Below, piece after piece: positions 17,561 to 25,051 of a stretch of DNA of 39,284 nucleotides (positions within the stretch are counted from its first letter, which is position 1; every line of letters begins with the position of its first letter). The notes beneath the pieces were generated by a model. That model was not told the origin of the DNA. It saw nothing but the letters and a program-made list of their open reading frames with translations, and ran no database searches. This stretch comes from an uncultured Altererythrobacter sp. GTDB taxonomy: Bacteria > Pseudomonadota > Alphaproteobacteria > Sphingomonadales > Sphingomonadaceae. The DNA lies in assembly GCA_913055595.1 (NCBI GenBank), contig CAJXLD010000002.1, positions 1-39,284 on the forward strand, given 5' to 3'. The translations under genes and the position numbers were made by a program.

Positions 17561-18605
17561 CTGAGCGCAAATACTCGATCCCGTAAGGAGCCTTGCCGAC
17601 GTCGATCACTCTGATGATCGAGCCAGTTTCGAGGTCTACCTTTACGATCTGATTATTCGCCAAGTCGGTAAACACTCCCTCGGAGCCGTCGAGACTTAGC
17701 GCAGCATTTTTGGGTGCACGGTTGGTCTCTCCACCTCCATCGTGTTCCTGAGCTCCAGCGCTGATCAGGATGTTCGACATCTCTGAGTTGGCTGCTGGGG
17801 CCGCTCCTGTTCTTAGCAACGATAGCGACGCCGAACGATTGTTCGTCACCAGCAGGCTTTCGCCGTCGTTGCTGGCTGCGATACTCCAGGGATTCCTACC
17901 TACTTCAATCTCGCTTATTGGCGCCCGAGTTTCGATATCCACCTGAACGACGCGCTGGCTGCCGTTAGCAGCAACGAAGGCGCGAGGCGGTTCACCAGCT
18001 AAGACGACTGTGTAGGGCAGAAGACCAACTTCAACGGTATCAACGAGCTCACCAGAGTTTTCTGCCAGCGTAAGGAAGTTGAGCGTTCCATTAGCCCAAC
18101 CCGTGACAACCGCCGTCCCGCCGTCGCTGCCTACAGCAACGCCATATGGCTGCCCCGGAACCGAGACGTCATATAATTTGCGTCGACCATCGAGATCGAT
18201 GACTGACACGGTATCACTCCCTGAATTGGCAACTATGAGACGATTGCCTCCATGGAAGACTATTAGATCGCGAGGTGACGAACCTGTCTCGATCGTCGCC
18301 TTAACCTGCTGAGCTACCACGTCGATAATTGCGACCTTATTCGAGCCGCTGCAGCTCACGTATGCTTCGTCCCCTCTGATACCCGATCTGATATCGTACG
18401 GTTTGGCGCAGCCGGCTGCCGCAAGCGTGTCCAAGCGCCACAATTCTTCGTGGCCTTCTTCGGCCTCTAAGTCGAGGAGGGCGACGGCATCGTCGCCCCA
18501 ATAAGTTGCAAGGATGAGCCTACTCCCTTGCCCAATGCTTCCACCAGCGAACGCGGCACTAAAAAGCGAAGTAAATACAATGGCTGACAGTAGAAAATTT
18601 CTCAC
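17550..18605 (-). CDS. Secreted YVTN-type beta-propeller protein
   Basis: A 351-residue protein. Start GTG at 18605 follows GGAGGGAG at good spacing and puts a Sec signal peptide (RNFLLSAIVFTSLFSAAFA) at the front; a longer in-frame start would bury it. The mature part has repeats of the type VIDLDGRRKLYDVSVPGQPYG and GVFTDLANNQIVKVDLETG, the YVTN/YncE seven-bladed propeller pattern with about 42-residue blades. Such propellers often accompany periplasmic haem proteins and may serve as docking or metal-linked subunits. Here the coupled downstream di-haem cytochrome supports a joint redox role. No ligand is evident. Confidence 0.82.
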   Translation of the reverse strand: MRNFLLSAIVFTSLFSAAFAGGSIGQGSRLILATYWGDDAVALLDLEAEEGHEELWRLDTLAAAGCAKPYDIRSGIRGDEAYVSCSGSNKVAIIDVVAQQVKATIETGSSPRDLIVFHGGNRLIVANSGSDTVSVIDLDGRRKLYDVSVPGQPYGVAVGSDGGTAVVTGWANGTLNFLTLAENSGELVDTVEVGLLPYTVVLAGEPPRAFVAANGSQRVVQVDIETRAPISEIEVGRNPWSIAASNDGESLLVTNNRSASLSLLRTGAAPAANSEMSNILISAGAQEHDGGGETNRAPKNAALSLDGSEGVFTDLANNQIVKVDLETGSIIRVIDVGKAPYGIEYLRSDAQ

Positions 18606-18664
18606 CACGACTCCCTCCGTTCCTGTAAATGCGGAATACTCTCTAGTTATTGGCGGCAAATCAT

Positions 18665-18692
18665 ATCATAAACAAAGTACCTTGCGAGTAAA
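18665..18692 (-). promoter_or_regulatory. Candidate promoter for the propeller-cytochrome operon
   Basis: On the minus strand TTTACT (18687-18692) and TATGAT (18665-18670) are separated by 16 bp in an AT-rich stretch about 60 bp upstream of the GTG start. The fit to a sigma-70 promoter is fair and untested. Confidence 0.3.
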
Positions 18693-19116
18693 TTCACGAA
18701 ACAATTGAATTTGCAATAAAATCAGGCTCCTGCAATAGTTTCCAGAGCGCGGTCGGCTAACCGTCGCTTGTAGGGGGTGACCATTGCGGCGCCAAATGAG
18801 TGCGTCATTCCCGGCGAAAACGAAGGGCGATGACCAGAACCGTTCTGAAGTTCATAAATGGCTTCGTGGACGGCCGTCGCGTCCCGGATTGCGTTCCCTT
18901 GTGGTCAACCTGCAGTCCGTGCGGCGCTGGTGCAGTCCAATCCGAAACTGCGGAGCACACGGCCAAACGATCGACGCCGACCTATTCGACTATGCAGATG
19001 ACCGCTTTGGGGAAGTCTCCAGCTTAGGCTGAACGGCTGGAATGGGGCGCCCAGTCGACCGACGGATTTCGACACCCAAATGGCCATTCACCGTGGCCCA
19101 CACCGAATGCTTCTCA
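18693..19116. other. Intergenic region with decayed repeat fragments
   Basis: No gene is supported. It begins AT-rich (upstream of the propeller operon). From about 19028 to 19066 it contains a fragment of the dispersed A repeat (GGAATGGGGCGC followed by an AGTCGACCG-type end). The 18780-19020 part holds open frames in several phases but none with a ribosome site or recognisable protein features. Confidence 0.4.
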
Positions 19117-19847
19117 CTAATGTGCTATGAAGTCCATAAGTCTATATATATCTTCTGAACTATTGTCGGGTTCGTTAGTGATTTCGGGCGAGACTACCAA
19201 TCTATCCTGCCCCGATTTTGGAAGCCACGGCAGGACATCGAAGATGTGCGAAGTCAACGGCTTTGTTGTTTTGGTGACGCGTATGAGACGCAAACAGATT
19301 TCGGCGCAAGGTTGCCCGAATGGTGCTATTACGTAAGGCACCCGTTCTATGCTGGCGGGATCAAAGATGTTTGAGAAACGCACCAATTCGGGCGGAGCGA
19401 AATAGTGGTCGCTTTGCACGTCGCACGGGCCCTCAAACTCGGATCGCAGCCATTCAAAGATGCCGTTCTTTGGTTTGGGGGGGCGCATAGCAACGGAAAA
19501 AGACCGTAGCCCCGATGAGACCATTTGCCTTCTGCCCGGCGAAGCATGATGAGGGGGTCCGGACCACCTCTAAGTGCGAGCGCTTCGCCCCTCACAAAAG
19601 GATCTTGTGCTGAGGTTGTCGGTATTTTTGCGATCGACAGCTGCCCGTTCCACACGGCGTCACCGGAGTAGACTTGTCCATGAACTTCAAATTCGGCGCG
19701 AACTTCGAAGGTAACCTCTGCGTGGTCCGAGACGTAAGTCCTGTAGAAGGAAGGACCTGTCGTGAGCGCGACAAAAGCGAGCACAGCAAGAACGATAAGG
19801 GCCAGCAAGAGTGGCCGGCTGACATACCATGGCGGTGCGGAGGACAT
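19117..19847 (-). pseudogene. Membrane-anchored hypothetical protein, frameshifted in a C7 run
   Basis: Two overlapping frames join into one protein of about 243 residues if a single base is restored. The first half (from ATG at 19847) has a membrane anchor at about residues 10-31, then an extracytoplasmic beta-rich part (AEVTFEVRAEFEVHGQVY). The second half, in the other frame, continues KPKNGIFEWLRSEFEGPCD and ends DFIAH at 19117. The switch point falls at seven C residues on the coding strand (G run at 19477-19483). The span is 731 bp, one short of a multiple of three, which fits loss of one C. No family is recognised. It may be a true pseudogene, a phase-variable tract or a sequencing error; slippery-site frameshifting is less likely. 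Confidence 0.65.
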
Positions 19848-20340
19848 GCTCTCGCTTCTCCAGATTTAATGAACGCGATACTGGTCCCGCTCAATCACTA
19901 AATGCCAGGGGCTAAGAAACTGACCATTGGCAATTTTCCCAGGTCTGACAGATATAGTGGGTGACGAATAAATGATGCACGAGTTGGCGTTCTCTGACCG
20001 CAATCTGGTTGAAGCAGCGGTCGGGGTCGCGATCGTCGCCCGTCCGCTCCCCACCCGCCACTTTGCCGCCGGGCGGGTACCCACCTCGTTCTCGACGTTG
20101 CCAGGACCAGAGCGGACCGGCCGCTTACGGGAAATCGAACTGGCAGCCTGAACGGCAGGAAGGGGGCGCTCAGTCGACCGGCGGGTTGTGGCAGCCCCCC
20201 TGCCCTCATCGCCAGCTTCGCAAGTGACCGAATCGGGACCGACAGTCCGCAAACCTGCATGCAGCGTTGCGAGCGATCCGCGGGCGACATCTTCTTGGTC
20301 TGGACGAATGCCCCGGCGATAGCAACGTGACCTAGAAAGA
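19848..20340. other. Intergenic region carrying an A-family repeat
   Basis: No gene is supported; the open frames here are rich in Arg, Ser and Pro. A repeat of family A lies at about 20083-20190. The rest (19870-20080) holds nothing I can name. Confidence 0.4.
20083..20190 (+). repeat. Dispersed intergenic repeat, family A
   Basis: Shares its order of blocks with 32804-32943: TCGACGTTGCC, then AGCGGACCG, a CGGGA block, and finally a GGGGGCGC followed by an AGTCGACCG-type block. Copies or fragments also occur at about 19028, 22455, 23230, 26785, 28447 and 28990, always between genes. Confidence 0.55.
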
Positions 20341-21300
20341 TCAATCGGACGGACACACCCGGTTGCGGCCTTCCGCTTTGGCAATGTAGAGGGCCGTGTC
20401 GGCGCGCTTAAGCATCGTATCAAAGCTGGTGTCGCCCGCTCGAAATCCAGCTGTCCCTGCCGATAGTGTTACCTTCAGTTTCGTGCCTGGCAGGTCTATG
20501 GCAGTCACTGCAACGCGCTGACGGAAGGCGTCAGCGAATTCAAAGGCGCTCTGGTCGCCGGCGCCGGGCAGAAGAAAGAGGAACTCTTCGCCGCCAAACC
20601 GGGCAAACAGAGGTGAGTCCAGCTTGGTGTTGGTGGCCAGGAATTGGTGAGCAAGCCTGGCAAGTGCCTTGAGGACGCAGTCGCCCGCATCATGTCCGTA
20701 GGTGTCGTTCACCCGCTTGAAGTGGTCGATATCGAGCATCACGATGCTCAGGGGTGCTCTGCCGGCGACGGCCGAGTCAAAATGCAGCCCGGCCTCATAG
20801 AGCGCGTGTCGGCGATTATAGGCGCCCGTCAGTTCGTCAGTAATTGTCATCTGGCGAAGGGAGACTTCCGCCCTCTTCTGATCGGTGATGTCCTGCATCA
20901 GGACTTGAATGACGGGGTTGCCGGCCCAAGGAAGCGACCCCGTCGTCAGCTTCATCAATCGGCTGCTGCCATCCGGACGCTCGATGGCACAATCGATGTC
21001 GAAGCTGGAATCGGGATCGGTGAACGTCAATCGTAGAGCGTGTGAAACGGCATCGACGTCGCCGGTTGCGGCGTAATCGAGCAGGTGTTGGCCACGCAGA
21101 ATGGCGGGTTCAGCTTGTAGGAAGCTGCACGCCTGGCGGTTGGCAAAGACGATCCCCTGTTGCGTGTGGATCAGCAGGCCAATCGGCATCAGATCGAGCA
21201 TTTTGCCAAGGTTCTGCTGCGTATCGACGATAGCCTGTTGTGTTAGGCTTGCGGCCTCCGCAGCGTCGCCATCATCGGCAAACAGGTCCAAGTCGTCCAC
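20341..21300 (-). CDS. PAS-GGDEF diguanylate cyclase
   Basis: A 319-residue cytosolic protein. An N-terminal helical part (1-30) leads into a PAS domain (about 30-140; LDLMPIGLLIHTQQGIVFAN and VLMQDITDQKRAE mark its ends). A GGDEF domain follows (about 150-319) with TDELTGAYNRRHAL, DIDHFKRVNDTYGHDAGD, RFGGEEFLFLLPG and an intact GGEEF catalytic loop. It should make c-di-GMP from two GTP. No RxxD inhibitory site is obvious before GGEEF, so product inhibition may be weak. The PAS ligand is unknown. It could feed the c-di-GMP-responsive type of beta-glucan synthase found at 1831-3801, but that link is inference. Confidence 0.92.
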   Translation of the reverse strand: MDDLDLFADDGDAAEAASLTQQAIVDTQQNLGKMLDLMPIGLLIHTQQGIVFANRQACSFLQAEPAILRGQHLLDYAATGDVDAVSHALRLTFTDPDSSFDIDCAIERPDGSSRLMKLTTGSLPWAGNPVIQVLMQDITDQKRAEVSLRQMTITDELTGAYNRRHALYEAGLHFDSAVAGRAPLSIVMLDIDHFKRVNDTYGHDAGDCVLKALARLAHQFLATNTKLDSPLFARFGGEEFLFLLPGAGDQSAFEFADAFRQRVAVTAIDLPGTKLKVTLSAGTAGFRAGDTSFDTMLKRADTALYIAKAEGRNRVCPSD

Positions 21301-21585
21301 TGAACAACTCCTTCAGTAGGCAATGGCCCAACTGGCTGGAACTCCCTACGGTACTGACCTACAAGTAAACGCAAGGTTCCGTCCTGATCACAAAAGGCAC
21401 TCGTAGCGAGTATCGGCGGGACGCAGGCTCAAGGGATGGCCCTCGAACGGCATCTCCCGTTGAAGCAGCCTCATTGGCGGCTCTTGGACATTGCACCACC
21501 GGCGCTGCCCGAACGGTTCGCACCCCGTTTGGGTCGCGAGTGGGGCCCCTTCGAGGCGGCAGCCTTTGGAAACGGCAAAAGATCT

Positions 21586-22101
21586 TCAGGCTCGCTTCCG
21601 CTCACGAGAGACCGCTTCAGCAGTGAGCCGTAGGTCATCCAAGTCAACGCCCATGCACCGAAGCGCCCGCGCTGCAACGCCGTGGGGCATGCCGGCCACG
21701 ATGGCAACGATATGGCTCCCTAGGAGCGGCGAGTGCTGCGCGCGGGCCTTCGCCAGCCCCTGCATGACGTCTTGTCCTGAAGCGGAAGCCGAGTAGACAC
21801 CACGAGCGGCGGTGCTGGCAGAGGAAACCGGTGGCCGGTCAGTGACATCGGTAGGCAGGCCGAGCTAACCCAACGCTTCGCGGTACTGTTGCTCGATCGC
21901 ACTGTGCAGGCCCTCCGGGGCCGCTCCTGCTCTTGAAAGCGCCAGGCGAGCTGTGCCGTCCTCCAAGTCTAGTGCAGCCAAAAGGAAGTGTTCGGCGCCG
22001 GGCTTTTGCTGCTGATCGCGTAGCGCGTGCGCTTCGGCCAGCTCGCATAGAGTTTTGATAGTCCGGGCATCCCGGAGCTTGGTCATCAACGAATTGAACA
22101 T
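21586..22101 (-). pseudogene. Clp N-terminal (ClpR) domain protein interrupted by an in-frame amber codon
   Basis: One frame runs from ATG at 22101 to TGA at 21586 (172 codons) with a single TAG at 21865-21867. Before it lies one Clp-N repeat (ELAEAHALRDQQQKPGAEHF). After it a second Clp-N-like repeat continues in the same frame (SASASGQDVMQGLAKARAQH, LLGSHIVAIVAGM). Clp-N pairs bind substrates in ClpA/B/C but also occur as stand-alone proteins beside small HTH genes. There is no AAA+ domain. The stop lies 10 bp from the upstream HTH gene, so the two form an operon. Either the gene is dead, it makes a one-repeat 78-residue protein, or the TAG is read through. Confidence 0.7.
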
Positions 22102-22111
22102 TGCCGCGCTT

Positions 22112-22333
22112 TCATTGAGGAGTGTTGGGAGGGGCGAAGACGGAAAGGCGCTTGTGAGCAGCTTGCTTGCTGATACCCAGGGCTTGCGCGATTCTGGACC
22201 AGGTCCAACCTTGCCTCAACGCGTTGGAGACCGCTTCTGCCTCGACCTTGTCTGCAAGGTGGCGCAGCGCCACAACAGCGGCCAGTGCCTGCTCGGGATC
22301 CTTGGGTACGGAGCGTTTGTCGAGACTATTCAT
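22112..22333 (-). CDS. Small helix-turn-helix regulator paired with the Clp-N gene
   Basis: A 73-residue protein whose C-terminal half holds a clear HTH, WTWSRIAQALGISKQAAHKR (about residues 43-62), preceded by a helical dimerisation-like region. It ends ten bases before the Clp-N gene. Its own start codon lies inside a perfect inverted repeat, with a second, similar one just upstream, so it is very probably autoregulated. HTH/Clp-N gene pairs recur in actinobacteria and proteobacteria; their role is not settled. Confidence 0.75.
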   Translation of the reverse strand: MNSLDKRSVPKDPEQALAAVVALRHLADKVEAEAVSNALRQGWTWSRIAQALGISKQAAHKRLSVFAPPNTPQ

Positions 22334-22354
22334 GCGTCAACATTAGTTGACGCA
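22333..22354. promoter_or_regulatory. Palindromic operator 1 of the HTH/Clp-N operon
   Basis: Perfect inverted repeat TGCGTCAAC / GTTGACGCA around four bases, overlapping the start codon of the HTH gene. It shares the core CGTCAAC-N4-GTTGACG with operator 2. Confidence 0.7.
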
Positions 22355-22359
22355 CTTGG

Positions 22360-22383
22360 TATCGTCAACAATAGTTGACGATA
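22360..22383. promoter_or_regulatory. Palindromic operator 2 of the HTH/Clp-N operon
   Basis: Perfect 10-bp inverted repeat TATCGTCAAC / GTTGACGATA around four bases. Its centre is 28 bp from the centre of operator 1. Two matching palindromes in the leader of an HTH gene are the usual sign of autorepression. Confidence 0.7.
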
Positions 22384-22454
22384 CCGCTTGTCGTCAGGTT
22401 GAGGTAGCGCAAGGTTCCAAACCGGACCGCCCCCCGCCGAAGACCGTATGTCGG

Positions 22455-22545
22455 CACAAGCGGACCGACTACCCTCGGGATGCGGCCGAGACAGCACCAA
22501 TGTCCGGAAAGGGGCGCTCAGCCGATTGTCGCCAGCCGACCCCAT
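22455..22545 (+). repeat. Dispersed intergenic repeat, family A
   Basis: Contains a 24-bp stretch (22494-22517) identical to 32882-32905. Flanking blocks AGCGGACCGACT and CTCGGGAT are also in the same order as in the 32804-32943 copy. Confidence 0.7.
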
Positions 22546-22793
22546 TCCCGCCGGTCAGCACCAGACTACAAATGCCTTATAGCTGCTGGCGAAGTTCGAA
22601 ATTGACGTGGCGAATGGCTCATGACCAAGTTCAGAGATGCCACGAATGACCCCGAAATCGGCACTCGAGCCGACCAGGGAGTTATCGCTGTGGGCGCTGC
22701 CCAACCCCAGCCAAGGGTAGACCAGAGTTGGAGTTTTGACTTGGACCGCCGCATTAAAGCTTGGCCGTTTGAGTTCTCGATAGAAGCCTCTAG
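22546..22793 (-). other. Intergenic stretch with weak protein-like text on the minus strand
   Basis: A minus-strand frame (22555-22839) reads partly like protein (TLVYPWLGLGSAHSDNSLVG), ending AFVVWC. It has no ribosome site, and its 5' end runs into the DUF4440 gene. It may be a gene remnant. I cannot name a family. Confidence 0.25.
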
Positions 22794-23138
22794 TCAAGCC
22801 CGCTGGACTGCCGACTGCTGGTGTTGGGCAAGTTTCCAACGTCCGTCGACTGCGACGTAGGTCGATGTGCAGGCTGCTTCGTAAGGCTCATTTCCTGGCC
22901 TCGTCGCTAGCGCGCGATAACCAATGATGGAAACATTGCCTGCCGGCCCCGTTGGCGTAGTGTCAGTCATGTCTATGCTTGACCATCTGGGGGCGCCACG
23001 GATGCTGTCGATGATTTCTGATCTAGCCATGATCCCCATCGACGCAAATGCCATCACGCATTCGGGTCCCATAAGCTCTTCGTACGCACCAACTCCTTCC
23101 TGCCAGAGGCGGCGCTCGTTTTGCCAAAGATCATCCAT
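22794..23138 (-). CDS. DUF4440 / NTF2-like (SnoaL-fold) protein
   Basis: A 114-residue protein. ATG at 23138 is chosen because AAGGAG precedes it; an in-frame start 11 codons earlier lacks this. The sequence follows the DUF4440 pattern: an N-terminal helix with WQNERRLWQEGVGAYEEL, a middle with FASMGIMARSEIIDSIRG, then beta strands ending in VDGRWKLAQHQQS, typical of the NTF2-like cone fold. Such proteins are small-molecule-binding or isomerase-like, and specific roles are seldom known. No operon partner is close. Confidence 0.75.
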   Translation of the reverse strand: MDDLWQNERRLWQEGVGAYEELMGPECVMAFASMGIMARSEIIDSIRGAPRWSSIDMTDTTPTGPAGNVSIIGYRALATRPGNEPYEAACTSTYVAVDGRWKLAQHQQSAVQRA

Positions 23139-23382
23139 GTCTAGCTCCTTGCAGAATGCTCTTGTCGGCAACGCAGGGCACCGGCGCCTGGTTCATGGCG
23201 GCCTTACAAAAGGCAGGTGTCTGCTACTCACAAACAGACCGGCAGCTCTCGGGAAGTCGCCACCACAGCCTGAGCGGTCGGAATGGGGCGCATTGCCGAT
23301 TGCCAGATGTTGCCCCCATTGCAGCCATTACATGGTCGTCTTTTGTGAACTGAGTCCGCCAAGAAGTCTCATGAAACGGAAA

Positions 23383-23404
23383 GAGGCCCGCCTAAGCGGA
23401 CCTC
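23383..23404 (-). terminator. Terminator hairpin in the truncated copy
   Basis: On the minus strand a 9-bp stem (GAGGTCCGC / GCGGGCCTC, one G-T pair) with a TTAG loop, followed by TTTCCGTTT. It matches the hairpin at 29132-29153 except for a paired change in the stem. Confidence 0.65.
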
Positions 23405-23424
23405 ATTGTCATCTTGACCATGCA

Positions 23425-23524
23425 CTAGAAGTGGAACGCTGCGCCAACCGTGGCGTGCGCGGCATTGAAAAGTCTGGTGCCGCCAATAGTACCCTCGCCT
23501 GTCAGTTGTCCCCGGACCGTTACC
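23425..23524 (-). pseudogene. 3' fragment of the outer-membrane barrel gene
   Basis: Reads VTVRGQLTGEG, then GGTRLFNAAHATVGAAFHF and stop, in the same frame as the end of the intact gene at 29174-29707 with a few substitutions. The 5' part, signal peptide and promoter are missing. It is a remnant of duplication or recombination. Confidence 0.75.
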
Positions 23525-23608
23525 AGCGCGGCGGATTGGCTCCGAGAGTTGCGGTCAAGCACCGCTGGTGAATCACTCGAACAATTTGCGTTCGTGGATG
23601 ATGCATAT

Positions 23609-24208
23609 CTAAACAGAGGCGAGCTGAGTTTCGACTAAAAACTGGGCTTCCTCGATCGTCGTCTTCCGACCCAATATGCCATTTCGGTGCGGAAATCGCC
23701 CGAACCGCGTGATAATGTCGAGATATTGCGCCGTCCGGACAGCACCCGCCCGATAAAGCGGATTGTCAGGCGGCGCATGAGGTTTGATGTCGTTCATGAA
23801 GTGCCGCATCGCGCGGATCTGGTCGTCCAGGCGCTCACTGTGACCTAGGCAGATCGTCAGAAAGGCGCGCTCAACCAGTTTGAAACCGTCCATTCCGCCT
23901 AAGGTGATGGTATCCACCACGTGCCGCGCCCTGTTGTCGAACGCATAGCTTTTTGGTTGCCCACGAAAGATGTTGCGGGGAAATTGGTCGAGCAAAACCA
24001 CCAAGCCGACCTGTTGCGATCGGCTAAGGGCAAGGGCATCAATCGTGCTGGATTCAGCTTGTTTGAGCGTCTCCGAGAATCGCCGGGCTATTTCATCATC
24101 AGCTTTGCCGGCGAACCAGAGCGCCATACGATCAGCGTTGAACGCCTGAAAATCAGCGAGCGGCCCAAACCAGAACCGATGCACTGTATCCAAATCCGAG
24201 GTTCGCAT
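23609..24208 (-). CDS. DUF924 family protein
   Basis: A 199-residue soluble helical protein matching DUF924. The N-terminal VHRFWFGPLADFQAFNADRM, the central VVLLDQFPRNIFRGQP and the C-terminal RFGRFPHRNGILGR are the family's signature blocks, and the length is usual. DUF924 has a TPR-like helical fold. Its biochemical role is unknown. A GGAG-type ribosome site precedes ATG at 24208. It stands alone, 130 bp from the next gene. Confidence 0.9.
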   Translation of the reverse strand: MRTSDLDTVHRFWFGPLADFQAFNADRMALWFAGKADDEIARRFSETLKQAESSTIDALALSRSQQVGLVVLLDQFPRNIFRGQPKSYAFDNRARHVVDTITLGGMDGFKLVERAFLTICLGHSERLDDQIRAMRHFMNDIKPHAPPDNPLYRAGAVRTAQYLDIITRFGRFPHRNGILGRKTTIEEAQFLVETQLASV

Positions 24209-24337
24209 TCTCGCCGCTCCACCAATAAGTGTGATTAGGTCGATATTACTGCTCCAGCTAGCGGTGCTGGATGTCGACAGACGCGGGGCCGGCCGGTAGA
24301 TAGCCTGTGCCGGTCCCTGAACTCACCTTGTTTTTCA

Positions 24338-24910
24338 CTACTCAGCGACCTCGGCCGTGCCCCAACCATAGTTGACGTCGGATTCGACAGCGGCTGCCAT
24401 TCGGTCGGCGGCGAGTTCCGCAGCGGATGGCTTGCGGGTCCAAACAACATCCACACTGCCCGGCCCTATGGCGGTCATCGGGTTAACGTATCGCCAGGTG
24501 TCGCCCTCGATGGTAAATTGGCGACGCTGTTTCTCTCCCTCCCAGTTTGGAAAGGTCGAGACATCGACATTGAAGGTGACGATGCCGGCCTCCTCGTCGA
24601 CTTCCCAGGTGCCATAGAGGGCGTTTGAGCCTTGGCCGATGGCCGTATACTCCTCGGGCGTGCCCTGCATGCGATTGGCCCCCGCATAGAGTGGCAGGCT
24701 CTCGCGGGTGATGACGTTCACAAAATGGCCGTCGGCGGTCATGACCTGGATGCCGCGTGGTGCCGTACCGAACAGGTCGATCTTGCGATCCCCCTGGTTC
24801 ACGGTGAGCGAGACGAGTTCCCAGGTACCCACAAGCTGCTCCTTGAGGCTCTCTGCTTGTGCAGGCAGCGCGAAGGCAGTGAGGGTAAGGGCGAGTACGA
24901 AACGTTTCAT
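24338..24910 (-). CDS. Exported lipocalin-like domain protein
   Basis: A 190-residue protein with a Sec signal peptide (residues 1-19, FALPAQA-E cleavage). The LVGTWELVSL opening is followed by RGIQVMTADGHFVNVI, NALYGTWEVDEEAGIVTFNV and GDTWRYVNP, the pattern of the bacterial lipocalin-like domain family. It is predicted periplasmic and may bind a small hydrophobic ligand; none is evident. It is divergent from the CadC-type regulator at 25052, with 141 bp between them that contain a phased direct repeat, so it is the likely target of that regulator. Confidence 0.8.
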   Translation of the reverse strand: MKRFVLALTLTAFALPAQAESLKEQLVGTWELVSLTVNQGDRKIDLFGTAPRGIQVMTADGHFVNVITRESLPLYAGANRMQGTPEEYTAIGQGSNALYGTWEVDEEAGIVTFNVDVSTFPNWEGEKQRRQFTIEGDTWRYVNPMTAIGPGSVDVVWTRKPSAAELAADRMAAAVESDVNYGWGTAEVAE

Positions 24911-24993
24911 GCTTGATCTCCTGTTTCTGGCGGCGAGCGCTTTGACACCTCAAGACTGGAATTTCAGGAGCTGCCGGTCATGTAGACGCGCTG

Positions 24994-25026
24994 CAATTTT
25001 GCTGGAAGTGGGCTACAATTTTGCTG
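24994..25026. promoter_or_regulatory. Phased direct repeats, likely binding site of the CadC-type regulator
   Basis: CAATTTTGCTG occurs at 24994-25004 and again at 25016-25026, a period of 22 bp (about two helical turns). It lies in the divergent region between the lipocalin-like gene and the winged-helix regulator. OmpR/PhoB-type domains bind tandem half sites, usually with an 11-bp period, so 22 bp keeps the same helix face. Confidence 0.55.
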
Positions 25027-25051
25027 TCGTAACCTCGATGGAGGGCGTTAC

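Larger units (their letters stand above)
23270..23524 (-). repeat. Duplicated 3' end of an outer-membrane gene plus its terminator (copy 1)
   Basis: About 250 bp closely match 29021-29273, including the last 32 codons of the outer-membrane barrel gene, its stop, the terminator hairpin and the GGGGCGCATTGCCGATTGCC block beyond. Similarity stops abruptly at 23524. Confidence 0.8.
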
